Assembly: GCF_042649825.1 (NCBI RefSeq)
Contig: NZ_JBHSAB010000029.1
Span: 62,001 to 126,000 of the forward strand
Direction of reading: 5' to 3'
DNA from: Legionella_C dresdenensis
GTDB lineage: Bacteria > Pseudomonadota > Gammaproteobacteria > Legionellales > Legionellaceae
Length of the DNA stretch: 64,000 nt
Made by a program: the position numbers and the translations under genes. The notes beneath the pieces were generated by a model. The model saw nothing but the letters and a program-made list of their open reading frames with translations, ran no database searches and was not told the origin of the DNA. Shown here piece after piece: positions 6,748 through 16,127 of the stretch; position 1 is the stretch's first letter, and each line of letters opens with the position of its first letter.

Positions 6748-8385
6748 CTATTCCTGGTTCAGGTAGGTTCGGCGCTCGTTCATCGTTTCAATGCTGTTTA
6801 AGACTGTATTTCTGGCAATTTCCTGCATAATTGGTATGTCAATGAGCGGGGTACCGTTATGGATAGAATAGGCAATCAGAAAGCTGTCTTGCCAGGTTTT
6901 TTCATTTTTGCGGCTATGCGATTTTAACCATAGCGCAGCCCAGAGAAAATGGAAGAGCCAGTAATCACGGTGCTTTTCCAACTCTAGCTCAAAAATAGCA
7001 TCCAGCGCATCTTCAATTACACAAATCTTGACGCCATTGACAATACTGCTACAACGATTAACCAGCTTGTCTACATGCGCACTTTCAATAAACCATGATT
7101 CACAGAATGCCTTGGTGCCAAACCACGATCTGGAGCGTTTAAACGATGAGGCAATCAGTTCCGGAGTAAACGGTGTAATCTGAATACTGATATTATCGAT
7201 TATGGCAGGAATATCGATCAACTCGGGGTGAAAATGCAATCCCAGCATTTCCTGTATTTCAAGCAAATGCAGATCAGGCGATTTACCCTGATTAACAGTA
7301 ACCGCCAAAAAATGGTTTGTAATTAACTGGAGATAATCAACATTAACGCCCCGCAGAGACACGCTTTCATCAAACGCATCGGCATAATAGCGTTCGATTT
7401 CCTTGCTATCCATTTCCGGGGTTATCCAGGCATCTTTAATACCAAGTCCCTGTTTCAACAATAAACCACAGAGGCGATACTTTCTTCCTTTGCGAAACTG
7501 TACAAAAATACCCTGTGCACCACTGCCGTCAACTTCACTTGACTTGATCTTATATGTCGGCGCTTTACTTTCTTTCCTGAACACAACCCCTTTCATCCGC
7601 TGAATTTTAATCCAGCGATTAAACTGATCCTGATAGGGTTGCGGATACCAGTTAGCCAATACCTGCAAACGCGATAAGGAATTGGAAGTAAAAGTCACCG
7701 CATGAATAAGTTCTTCGATAGTGGCTGCAACCATGGAACGCACTTCGGGCTTCGGATGCATCAAGCCAAGTAAGGCAATATCCTGCCCTTGCGGAACACT
7801 ATAAAGATCAATCACCAGATCACAGAAAAATTCCGCAGGCATGGCATGACTTTGAGCAAAGAAATTTTCTGCGATATCAAAAACCGATAAATCGGACAGT
7901 TCGGTAATCATATCCTGAATTGCAGCCAGATGATCCACCTCTGACTCATCAGAAACCTCAACATCCTGCCCTGCCAAATCAAGATAGGCATCGCGCAAGG
8001 TTGACGATAATTCAACATGCACATCGTAAAACGCATTTAAAATGGGCAGCCAGAAACTTAGACTGTGGTTGTTCTGGCGAATAATTTCTGCCAGGTAATC
8101 CATCAATCGATTTAAAGTCTTATGCGCACTTTTACTACCGGTTTCATGGCTTGATTGTAACTGGGCTACACAAACATCGAGGGCATAAATACAAGCGGAA
8201 TAGTAAGCACGTTCGTTTTCGACCTGCTCATCAGTCATCAGATTGATAATATCAATTAGCTGAAAAGCAAGTTCAGGATTAATCAGAAATGAATTAAAAT
8301 GGTTAGAATCAGGCTCGGTATTACTTTCAATAAGACCGGCCATATCATGAATCCACTGCTTTAAAAAATCATTGTCCTTGCTCAT
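6748..8385 (-). CDS. Conserved hypothetical protein (545 aa) in tex-yciA operon
   Basis: I do not recognise a family. The protein is soluble-looking, with no signal peptide or membrane segment, an acidic mainly helical N-terminal half, and a segment around residues 215-225 (PEVRSMVAATIEEL) that resembles a HEAT-like helix pair. The centre has a basic, beta-like stretch (IFVQFRKGRKYRLCGLLL) and the last third is helical and Trp-rich. Its ATG overlaps the yciA stop by one base (TAATG), so it is probably translationally coupled to yciA and tex. A cytoplasmic housekeeping or regulatory role is a guess from that operon position. Confidence 0.75.
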   Translation of the reverse strand: MSKDNDFLKQWIHDMAGLIESNTEPDSNHFNSFLINPELAFQLIDIINLMTDEQVENERAYYSACIYALDVCVAQLQSSHETGSKSAHKTLNRLMDYLAEIIRQNNHSLSFWLPILNAFYDVHVELSSTLRDAYLDLAGQDVEVSDESEVDHLAAIQDMITELSDLSVFDIAENFFAQSHAMPAEFFCDLVIDLYSVPQGQDIALLGLMHPKPEVRSMVAATIEELIHAVTFTSNSLSRLQVLANWYPQPYQDQFNRWIKIQRMKGVVFRKESKAPTYKIKSSEVDGSGAQGIFVQFRKGRKYRLCGLLLKQGLGIKDAWITPEMDSKEIERYYADAFDESVSLRGVNVDYLQLITNHFLAVTVNQGKSPDLHLLEIQEMLGLHFHPELIDIPAIIDNISIQITPFTPELIASSFKRSRSWFGTKAFCESWFIESAHVDKLVNRCSSIVNGVKICVIEDALDAIFELELEKHRDYWLFHFLWAALWLKSHSRKNEKTWQDSFLIAYSIHNGTPLIDIPIMQEIARNTVLNSIETMNERRTYLNQE

Positions 8386-8765
8386 TACGGTTTAGCCACC
8401 TGTCTTGGCCTGCCATGTTCATCAATGGCAACGAACACAAAGGTTCCTTCAGTTACCTGAAACCGTTCCAGGCTGATTGCTGATTGTGTCCATACCTCAA
8501 CGGCAATTGTCATCGAGGTATTGCCTTGCTTGATTAGCTCAACATGGCAACTGACTACGTCACCGACATGAACCGGCTTCAAAAAGGTCATCGAATTAAT
8601 TGCAACCGTGGCAACCCGGCCAAGAGCAATTTTCTTTGCAAGTACGCCCGCGGCCAAGTCCATTTGCGACACCAGCCATCCGCCGAAAATGTCGCCATTT
8701 GCGTTGGTATCGGCGGGCATAGCTAATGTTTGTATTGTTATTTCGCCACGGGGAGCGTCTTTCAT
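8385..8765 (-). CDS. yciA: Acyl-CoA thioesterase YciA
   Basis: A 126-residue single hotdog-fold thioesterase that hydrolyses acyl-CoA to free acid and CoA. The family signature PADTNANGDIFGGWLVSQMD (about 17-36), with the catalytic Asp, is intact, followed by the hotdog helix and the SMTFLKPVHVGDVV strand. Length is as expected for YciA. It overlaps tex by four bases (ATGA) upstream and the 545-residue unknown by one base downstream, so all three are probably made from one message and translationally coupled. Confidence 0.93.
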   Translation of the reverse strand: MKDAPRGEITIQTLAMPADTNANGDIFGGWLVSQMDLAAGVLAKKIALGRVATVAINSMTFLKPVHVGDVVSCHVELIKQGNTSMTIAVEVWTQSAISLERFQVTEGTFVFVAIDEHGRPRQVAKP

Positions 8766-11134
8766 TCAGAACCTCGCTTTAATTTGGAGAAAGCATCAGC
8801 CATTGCCGTATTAAACATCGGTTTTTTATTATTGCCGAAAGCAGGTTGCTTTTTATCTTGTGCTTTTTTCTGCAACTGCGGCTTTTTCGCGGCCTGGGTA
8901 TTGGCCGGCTGCGGCTTGCTGAATTTGACCGGTTTTTTCTGCTGGGCGGCAGCTGGCGCTTTTTCTTCATCCAGACGCATGCTCAGGCCAATACGGCGGC
9001 GTTCTTTATCAACTTCTACCACCTTCACCGTTACAATATCGCCAGCCTTCACTACAGTATGCGGATCGGTAATATAGCGGTTAGTGAGCGCAGAAATATG
9101 AACCAGGCCATCCTGATGGACGCCGATATCTACAAAGGCGCCAAAATTGGTTACATTGCTGATCACGCCTTCAAGAATCATTCCCTCATGCAGGTGGCTG
9201 ATGTCTTCAACACCCTCTTTAAAGGATACCGTTTTAAATTCTGGACGTGGATCACGGCCAGGCTTTTCCAGTTCTTTTAATACGTCGCGAATAGTCGGCA
9301 AACCAAATTGCTCATCAGCAAACTCTTGCGCATTAACACTTTGCAGCAAGTCCCGGTTACCAATGATTTGCTTTAATTCCAGTTTTTGGGTTGCCAGAAT
9401 CTTTTCAACCAATGGATACGCTTCCGGATGCACTGAAGACGAATCCAGGGGGTTGTCGCCATTCATAATCCGCAAGAAACCAGCCGCCTGTTCAAAGGTG
9501 CGCTCACCCATCCGTGGAACCTGTTTTAATTGTTCCCGGGTTTGAAACGCGCCATGCTCGTCGCGGTAGCGGACAATATTTTCCGCCAGTGTCTTGTTCA
9601 GGCCGGAAACTCGGGTCAGCAGCGGTACAGAGGCAGTGTTAACATCAACGCCAACCAGGTTTACGCAATCTTCAACCACTCCATCAAGGCCGCGGGCCAG
9701 ACGGCTTTGGTTGACATCATGCTGGTACTGACCGACCCCGATTGATTTGGGATCGATTTTAACAAGCTCGGCCAGTGGATCCTGAATTCGTCTGGCAATG
9801 GATATTGCGCCACGCAAACTTACATCGATATCTGGAAATTCTTCTGCTGCCAGTTCAGAGGCGGAATAAACCGATGCTCCGGCTTCACTGACTACGACTT
9901 TGGTCAGTTTCAGATCTGGATACATTTTTATTAAATCAGCAACCAGACGCTCGGTATCGCGCGAGCCAGTGCCGTTACCAATACTAAACAGCGTCACATT
10001 GTGACGAACTGCGAGTTTGGCTAATTCGGCAATCGCCTGATGCCATTCATTTTGCGGCGCAAAAGGATACACAGTAGTATAATCCAGCAACTTGCCAGTG
10101 ACATCAATAACACTCGCCTTCACGCCTGTCCGAATACCGGGGTCAAGACCAATAGTTACGCGCTGGCCGGCTGGCGCAGCCAGCAGCAGATCACGCAGGT
10201 TGCGTGCGAATACGTTTATCGCCTCTTCATCAGCAGCTTCACGTAAGCGATTCAATAATTCCAGTTCCAGCTTGGTGAACAGCTTCACCTTCCATGCCAT
10301 ACGCACTGTTTCAAGCAGCCAGCTATCAGCAGCACGCTGTTGGTCAGTAATCTTAAACCACGATGCAATACGGCGCTCGCCATATTCAACGTCGTCAGTC
10401 AGCACTAATGATAATTGCAGGCAATTTTCACGGCGGCCACGGAAAAGCGCCAGAGCACGGTGAGACGGGATTTTTTTAACCGGCTCGGAATATTCAAAAT
10501 AATCAGCGAATTTAGCTGCAGCCTTATTAGCCTTGTGTTCCGCGGAGGCAACCGATTTCAGCACAGCATTTTGCCAGAGATACTCACGCAGCTCGGTAAT
10601 CAGCTCTGCATCTTCGGTAAATTGTTCCATCAGAATCTGGCGTGCACCTTCGAGAGCAGCCTTGGCGTCATTGATCTCTGCTTCAGGATTAATGTATTGG
10701 CCGGCCTGGGTTTCCGGATCAAGAGCCGGATCCTGCAATAATGCCTGTGCCAATGGTTCAAGCCCTGCTTCCCGTGCAATCTGCGCCTTGGTACGCCGTT
10801 TGGGACGGTATGGCAGGTACAAGTCTTCCAGTCTGGTTTTGGTATCAGCGGCCAGAATGCTTTTTTCAAGCTCGGGGGTAAGTTTTCCTTGCTCGGTAAT
10901 CGATTGCAACACAACCGCACGACGCTCATCCAGTTCACGGATATAATGCAGCCGCTCAGCCAATCCCCGCAAATGGGTATCATCCAATCCGCCGGTGGCT
11001 TCCTTTCGGTAGCGTGCGATAAAGGGAACTGTAGCCCCCTCATCCAGTAACCGAATAGCTGCTTCTACTTGCGATACTTTAACATTAAGCTCCCGCGCAA
11101 TCACACTAGCAGCCGATAGCATCTCTTGAACCAT
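8762..11134 (-). CDS. tex: Tex-like transcription accessory RNA-binding protein
   Basis: A 790-residue Tex/YhgF protein. It has the N-terminal Tex helical domain (LNVKVSQVEAAIRLLDEGAT), the YqgF/RNase H-like domain (about residues 325-430, VTIGLDPGIRTGVKASVID), helix-hairpin-helix motifs (about 490-560), and an S1 RNA-binding domain (about 650-720, GAFVDIGVHQDGLVHISAL). The last 60 residues are Lys/Gln/Ala-rich. Tex proteins bind nucleic acids and affect transcription and RNA turnover. GGGG upstream of the ATG supports the start. It is the first gene of the tex-yciA-unknown operon. Confidence 0.95.
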   Translation of the reverse strand: MVQEMLSAASVIARELNVKVSQVEAAIRLLDEGATVPFIARYRKEATGGLDDTHLRGLAERLHYIRELDERRAVVLQSITEQGKLTPELEKSILAADTKTRLEDLYLPYRPKRRTKAQIAREAGLEPLAQALLQDPALDPETQAGQYINPEAEINDAKAALEGARQILMEQFTEDAELITELREYLWQNAVLKSVASAEHKANKAAAKFADYFEYSEPVKKIPSHRALALFRGRRENCLQLSLVLTDDVEYGERRIASWFKITDQQRAADSWLLETVRMAWKVKLFTKLELELLNRLREAADEEAINVFARNLRDLLLAAPAGQRVTIGLDPGIRTGVKASVIDVTGKLLDYTTVYPFAPQNEWHQAIAELAKLAVRHNVTLFSIGNGTGSRDTERLVADLIKMYPDLKLTKVVVSEAGASVYSASELAAEEFPDIDVSLRGAISIARRIQDPLAELVKIDPKSIGVGQYQHDVNQSRLARGLDGVVEDCVNLVGVDVNTASVPLLTRVSGLNKTLAENIVRYRDEHGAFQTREQLKQVPRMGERTFEQAAGFLRIMNGDNPLDSSSVHPEAYPLVEKILATQKLELKQIIGNRDLLQSVNAQEFADEQFGLPTIRDVLKELEKPGRDPRPEFKTVSFKEGVEDISHLHEGMILEGVISNVTNFGAFVDIGVHQDGLVHISALTNRYITDPHTVVKAGDIVTVKVVEVDKERRRIGLSMRLDEEKAPAAAQQKKPVKFSKPQPANTQAAKKPQLQKKAQDKKQPAFGNNKKPMFNTAMADAFSKLKRGSE

Positions 11135-11192
11135 TTACATCCCCGTAATGCATAAAAAATAGATAACACATCATTATATCTGTTTAAATATT

Positions 11193-14100
11193 TTAGACAA
11201 AGAAATTTTGACAGTCCGCTGTTTTAACATCAGTATTCACTTCCTGGCCGCGAGGTTTAAACAGGGTAAAAGTAGAAACCTCTCTCAGCGAAACATTAGG
11301 ACTGTCATCTACAAACGCTATTTCCAGCTTCGATAATGGCGAATGAGACAATAACAGTTTTTCCAATACCTGGTATTCAAATAACAGCTTTGCAAAAGCG
11401 ATATCAGGCAAGCTGCAAAACTGATCATAATAGAATAAATTGAAGTATTCGTTAATTAATTCCATTAAAACAGCCTGATCGATATCCGGCCCCGGCTGCC
11501 ATTGCTTAAGCGCTTCGGCAAGCGCCGCATCAGGCTGAAAGCCCTCAGCCATAAAACGCAATGCCCGGATAACACGTCGTGGATCCTCATCCAGTCTTGC
11601 TACCGGATCGCCCAGCATACGCAATCGACGTGCTTTAATATCTTCAAGAGCAAAGCCGCATAAATCATAATAATTGCCATCCAGTCCCCACAGACCTGCT
11701 GTAATGCTAAAATCATAAGCGGCGAGATAAATGTCAGCATGGCTATCTTTAGTCATTGCCGCTTTACTGTTAATCTGATATTTGGCTGTTTGAAAGTATG
11801 ATTTAAGCTCTGCAAGCGATGTCGTTTTATAATAACTACAGGTATCAAGCGCACGATTTCCGATCGCTGGTAATCCAAAATGCTTAAGCACATTATTAAT
11901 TGCAAAAGTGCCTCTGACATAATAGCTTAGCTCAGCCATTACGGCCTCAATCCCATAGAGAGCCGTCAGGTATCGCCCAAATTCCGGATCAACCAAATCA
12001 GCCTGTACTGGCTCTGCAACCGGCGGGCTTTCGATTGGCGCTGAGATTTTCTGCTCTAAATCAGAAGCTATTTCTGCAACAGGCGGCATTAAAGGCGGGA
12101 TCGACTCATTTTTTTTCAGTACGGTTTGTACTTTAGTACGGATACGTTTCCCTATTTGCAGCGCCGGGATAAGAGGAGTTATTGTTAATTCCAGCGATAG
12201 TTTGCCATTTGAATCAGGTTTTTCATCAATTTTAAGGATAGCAGCCTGAGCCTTTGGCCTGGTCAGTTCTTTTTGCAAATCGCTTAAAATACTGGCGTTA
12301 AAAAGTGCTCGGGTTACATAAATCTCCTCTGATTTCACTTGGGAAAATTTAAAGCTCCATCGCTTATCAAAAGGCGGCATAGTTACTGTTAATTGAGTTT
12401 TTTCTTTATTCCATGTCAATGTAATATCACTGCAAGCGCCAAACTGATTACTAATCGAGGCTTCCCAGGCAGCACTATCAACTTTTACCCCGGAATTGCT
12501 GACATCAAATAATTCCGCTTGATTGCTATTTAGCCAATTTTTTTGTTGTGGACTCCAGAAAGCAGAAAAATCAGCCAGATTTGCTGTGATAATATGAGCT
12601 ACAGGCGCCAGATCAAATTTAGCAAGATCGCAGTTTTTCAATAATTTTTTTAATAAATCCGGATTTTTTTCCAGCAGTTGAATCCCATCTGGCCGTGTCA
12701 GAATTGCCTGAGTTATTGCTGGGTGTTGTAAAAATTCAGCACTCACCAGATCAATCGCTTTTACCGGAATTTCCTGATTTGTCTCTGGATCGAAAGCAAC
12801 GGTTTCCGCTGCATCCAGATAAGCAAAATCAATCATATCGATAAACTCAGGGAAAGCGGTTATGAATTCCCGGCATTTTGGATTACGGATTACAGCCAGT
12901 AACGCGGAGTCATAGATTACTCTTTTTTCGCCAACGTCACAGGCATATTGCCATGTTTCTTTACTGAGCTTCGGGTAAAACTGAGGATTGGCAAGAATAA
13001 AAGCAAAATCAAAAAATTTAAAAAACATATACGCTAAATTATATTTAATTCCTTTTTCTCCGCCATCCGTTTCATGCTTTTTCATACTAAAGAAAGCAGA
13101 CAAATCCATTTGCGCAACAGCCGGCCGTAGTAATTCACCGGTATACGCACGGCTTATAGCTGTTTGCATCCTGCTCTCTATATTGGATGGATCCAGTGTT
13201 TTTAATTGCTGTTCAAAATAGGCGCGAATAGCGGGATATATTGCATCTGTTGTAACACCGGTTGTTGATGTTTCTTCTGAGAAAGAATACTCTGCACGCC
13301 TTTCTACTTCTACCAGTGCAAGATAGCATTGCACTTCGAATGACAGGTCTGTGGTTGCGGCCAGATTAGCGGTGATAATCCTGCGCAATTCGGGTGAATC
13401 AAGTTGTAACAGGTTATTTTTATTCATTTCAAGAAAAGCCCTGAAAACCTGTCTCTGGCTTTCAAGGATCTTTATGCCTGCGGGATCAGTAAGTAAACGC
13501 CTGGCTAATGGTTGAAAGCTCACTAAAGCTGAGCTTAAATAATTAACCATCGGCTCGCCTCTGTTGGTTGCTCGGAAAGCCTGGCCCTGGCGATTTGTAA
13601 TTTCTATTCTAACGCTGCTGATTACACCTGTTACGGTGTTGATATAAGAAAAATCAATCAGGTTTACAAGAGCAGGATATCGAGCAAATAGCTGCAAACA
13701 ATCCTCGCTTCGCATTATCGCAGCTAAGGGCGACTCTTTATATGGTATCTTGTCTATTACTAACGAACCTGTATCGTGTAATATTTGCCCGGTTACGGCA
13801 TTTAACAAAACAGGATGGTTATAAAGAAACGGGATGCCGGCATAATGAATCATCAGTAGAAACAGATTTCCCTGAAAACCAGGCAGTTCAATTTTGCTTG
13901 CGAGTAAATCCTCCGGGTTTTGGCCTGGACTGAGTTCGGCCTTAACCGCTTTAATAATATCTTCTTTCTCCGGGTTAACCAATTGTTCAATCTTTGCAAT
14001 GAAATCGGCCATAGCCTGATCAACATTTTCAGACGCATTTTTTGCTTTTTCGACCAAGTCTTCTGATAATCCACTAACAGGCTTGTAAGTTTGGGGAATC

Positions 14101-15359
14101 AGCATTAATTTATCCAAATCTTTTAATATATTTGCTGAATTTTTTTTCTTCGTCATATTAGATCTACCTCGAGCTGAAACTATACGCTTATCACCTCCAT
14201 GTAATGCTTGTCCTTCAGCAGCTGGCGCTACGATTGAGTTTTCCAGTTTTGAAACAGGAGAGACGAGATCCGGACGGTGTTGCAATAACCAGGATCGTTG
14301 CTCGCCCCGCCAAAAAGTTGAAAAAATTTTCAGATTATTTTTAATAATATGCTCAACCGGCAAGAAATCAAAGTTTGACAAATCTCTGTTTTCCAACAGC
14401 ACCCGCAATATTTGCGGGTATTTTTCCAATAACAGGATTCCGTCAGGTTTGCGTAACAGGGCCGCAGAAAAAAGCGGGTGCCGCAGATGAGCTGCGGATA
14501 AGGCCGTAACGGCTGGAATTTCTTTAATCTCCTCTATCGAGCTCGCTGTTTTATTATCTATATTTGCAATGGATTTTGCTGTGATGAAATAAGTAAAATC
14601 AATTAAATCCGTGAAATCAGGGAATGCCTCAACAAATACTTGCCATTTGGGGCTTCGTAAAATTGCCAGTAGTGGGGAGTCCTCCCTGATGCCCTGACTG
14701 CTTTGTTGTGTGCAGACATGCATTAACGCGTCGCTTGTAAGCGCAGAGCAGTATTTTGGATTTTCGCTAAGAAATCCCATACTGAAACTATTCAGTAACA
14801 GGTAAGCTATGTTGAATTGGCCAAAAGATGTTTCTTTTATAATTCTGAGAAAATCGGCCAAATCAAAATCCGCTATTTCCTTACGGCCAAGCTCTCCCAT
14901 TATCTGGAGAAATTGAAACATATTTTCCCGCTTGACCTCATCTTCATGCTTACCGTTAGCAGTTGTGATTTTAATATTTTCTGCATGGCGCTGAGCATAC
15001 TCTACCAGATCGGCATATAGAGCGCTTACGGATAGTCCGCTTGCAGAGCGGATTTCGGGAAATAAATACTTACCCTCCATAAATACTATTTTTGCGGCAG
15101 CCAGTTTCGCTATTAATGAAAAAGGCAGCTCATTTAACACTTCAAGATTGGGTGTGATTAATTGACTCAACATTGCCCGATCAAAAGAATCTAAAGAGTT
15201 TTCATTATTTACTAGAAACTTCTTCAGCAAGCGGGAATTAGCTTTTAAGGCATTAAAAATTTCTGGTTTTTGCAGTAGATTTATGGCAACTGTTGTACGA
15301 TTTGCCGTTTCGGAACCTGCCTGTTCATTACCTTCCCTCTTTTGCTGATTTTGTGTCAT
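11193..15359 (-). CDS. Giant effector-like protein, triplicated module plus degenerate CCA/poly(A) polymerase domain
   Basis: A 1388-residue protein with no signal peptide or membrane segments. A repeated helical module occurs three times: about residues 225-360, 540-665 and 815-945. Each has a hallmark such as SPLLAILRS(P/E) followed by FPDFTDLIDFTYF, then KPDGILLLEKYPQIL and an IITANL-like helix. The outer copies extend to about 330 residues. A linker (1080-1125) is Pro/Glu-rich. Residues 1140-1290 resemble the head domain of CCA-adding/poly(A) polymerases (YDFSITA, LEDIKARRLRMLGDP, DEDPRRVIRALRFMAE), but the GG and paired-Asp catalytic motifs are not recognisable, so activity is doubtful. 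This is not the housekeeping cca. Size, duplication and a eukaryote- or enzyme-like tail suggest a secreted effector (inference). AGAG near the start codon supports the start. Confidence 0.75.
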   Translation of the reverse strand: MTQNQQKREGNEQAGSETANRTTVAINLLQKPEIFNALKANSRLLKKFLVNNENSLDSFDRAMLSQLITPNLEVLNELPFSLIAKLAAAKIVFMEGKYLFPEIRSASGLSVSALYADLVEYAQRHAENIKITTANGKHEDEVKRENMFQFLQIMGELGRKEIADFDLADFLRIIKETSFGQFNIAYLLLNSFSMGFLSENPKYCSALTSDALMHVCTQQSSQGIREDSPLLAILRSPKWQVFVEAFPDFTDLIDFTYFITAKSIANIDNKTASSIEEIKEIPAVTALSAAHLRHPLFSAALLRKPDGILLLEKYPQILRVLLENRDLSNFDFLPVEHIIKNNLKIFSTFWRGEQRSWLLQHRPDLVSPVSKLENSIVAPAAEGQALHGGDKRIVSARGRSNMTKKKNSANILKDLDKLMLIPQTYKPVSGLSEDLVEKAKNASENVDQAMADFIAKIEQLVNPEKEDIIKAVKAELSPGQNPEDLLASKIELPGFQGNLFLLMIHYAGIPFLYNHPVLLNAVTGQILHDTGSLVIDKIPYKESPLAAIMRSEDCLQLFARYPALVNLIDFSYINTVTGVISSVRIEITNRQGQAFRATNRGEPMVNYLSSALVSFQPLARRLLTDPAGIKILESQRQVFRAFLEMNKNNLLQLDSPELRRIITANLAATTDLSFEVQCYLALVEVERRAEYSFSEETSTTGVTTDAIYPAIRAYFEQQLKTLDPSNIESRMQTAISRAYTGELLRPAVAQMDLSAFFSMKKHETDGGEKGIKYNLAYMFFKFFDFAFILANPQFYPKLSKETWQYACDVGEKRVIYDSALLAVIRNPKCREFITAFPEFIDMIDFAYLDAAETVAFDPETNQEIPVKAIDLVSAEFLQHPAITQAILTRPDGIQLLEKNPDLLKKLLKNCDLAKFDLAPVAHIITANLADFSAFWSPQQKNWLNSNQAELFDVSNSGVKVDSAAWEASISNQFGACSDITLTWNKEKTQLTVTMPPFDKRWSFKFSQVKSEEIYVTRALFNASILSDLQKELTRPKAQAAILKIDEKPDSNGKLSLELTITPLIPALQIGKRIRTKVQTVLKKNESIPPLMPPVAEIASDLEQKISAPIESPPVAEPVQADLVDPEFGRYLTALYGIEAVMAELSYYVRGTFAINNVLKHFGLPAIGNRALDTCSYYKTTSLAELKSYFQTAKYQINSKAAMTKDSHADIYLAAYDFSITAGLWGLDGNYYDLCGFALEDIKARRLRMLGDPVARLDEDPRRVIRALRFMAEGFQPDAALAEALKQWQPGPDIDQAVLMELINEYFNLFYYDQFCSLPDIAFAKLLFEYQVLEKLLLSHSPLSKLEIAFVDDSPNVSLREVSTFTLFKPRGQEVNTDVKTADCQNFFV

Positions 15360-15482
15360 AAAGCTCTCAGTATTAAGATTTAAGGATAAAATTTGTGTGG
15401 TAAATAGCCAAAAAGACAGAAATAATACAGGGTTAATTGGAAAAATACAAAAGCTTTATGTTTTGAGCATGAATAAGGCTAC

Positions 15483-16127
15483 TTATTTGCGGATTAACCA
15501 AACATAATTATCAACACCAATTTCCCCGGCTGTTCCCATAACACTACGCTCATGTCTGGCCAGGGTAGTTTGTTCGCAGGAATTATAAACTGTCTGCACT
15601 TCATGCTCGCTCACACTATAAGGCGGCCCAGCCTGTTTATTTTGATCGTAACTTAATGTTTTCAGCAAACCGCATGCGTCAGGTTTCAACCATTGCAGAC
15701 ATTTCGCCACATAATCAGCCCGCAATTTTTGGGGTAACGCAACCAGTGCGGCGCGATCATAGAAAGCATCCAGCGGGGGAATGGCTGAATTATCGAGAGT
15801 AAAAATATCGCCTGACCAGATTGTCAGTGCATCATTAGAATAACAGCAATGTTGCCCATTAGGGTTTTTATGCAATATGAGTCCGTTTTCGGACATAAAC
15901 TGCTCAATTGCCAGCTCGCTCAGCTCAATGCCGACAACCCGATAGCCTCGCTCGACAAGCCAGAGCAGGTCAAGGCTTTTGCCGCATAGAGGAACCAGCA
16001 CCGTTGCGTTTTTGGCCAGTTTTAATTCTGGCCAGAATCTAATCAGATCAGCATTGACTTCATTGCGGTGGAAGGGTAATCGCCCTTCCAGCCACAAGTC
16101 CTGCCAGAATTGTTGTCCTCTGTTCAT
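15483..16127 (-). CDS. tpm: Thiopurine S-methyltransferase
   Basis: A 214-residue class I SAM-dependent methyltransferase of the bacterial TPMT family, of normal length. Typical residues are the N-terminal FWQDLWLEGRLPFH, the SAM-binding VLVPLCGKSLDLLWL (about 42-56) and the VVGIELSELAIEQF segment. It methylates thiopurines, and in bacteria probably tellurite or selenium compounds as well. Its ATG overlaps the glmS stop by four bases, so it is cotranscribed with glmS. Confidence 0.92.
   Translation of the reverse strand: MNRGQQFWQDLWLEGRLPFHRNEVNADLIRFWPELKLAKNATVLVPLCGKSLDLLWLVERGYRVVGIELSELAIEQFMSENGLILHKNPNGQHCCYSNDALTIWSGDIFTLDNSAIPPLDAFYDRAALVALPQKLRADYVAKCLQWLKPDACGLLKTLSYDQNKQAGPPYSVSEHEVQTVYNSCEQTTLARHERSVMGTAGEIGVDNYVWLIRK

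Noticed and set aside
11193..11900. Housekeeping tRNA nucleotidyltransferase (cca)
   Set aside because: The similar region is only the tail of a 1388-residue protein and lacks the catalytic GG and paired-Asp motifs.
15360..15482. PmrA box upstream of the 1388-residue gene
   Set aside because: ATTAAC-N5-ATTATT occurs on the minus strand, but the half-sites are poor and the -10 spacing does not fit the GTPase promoters.
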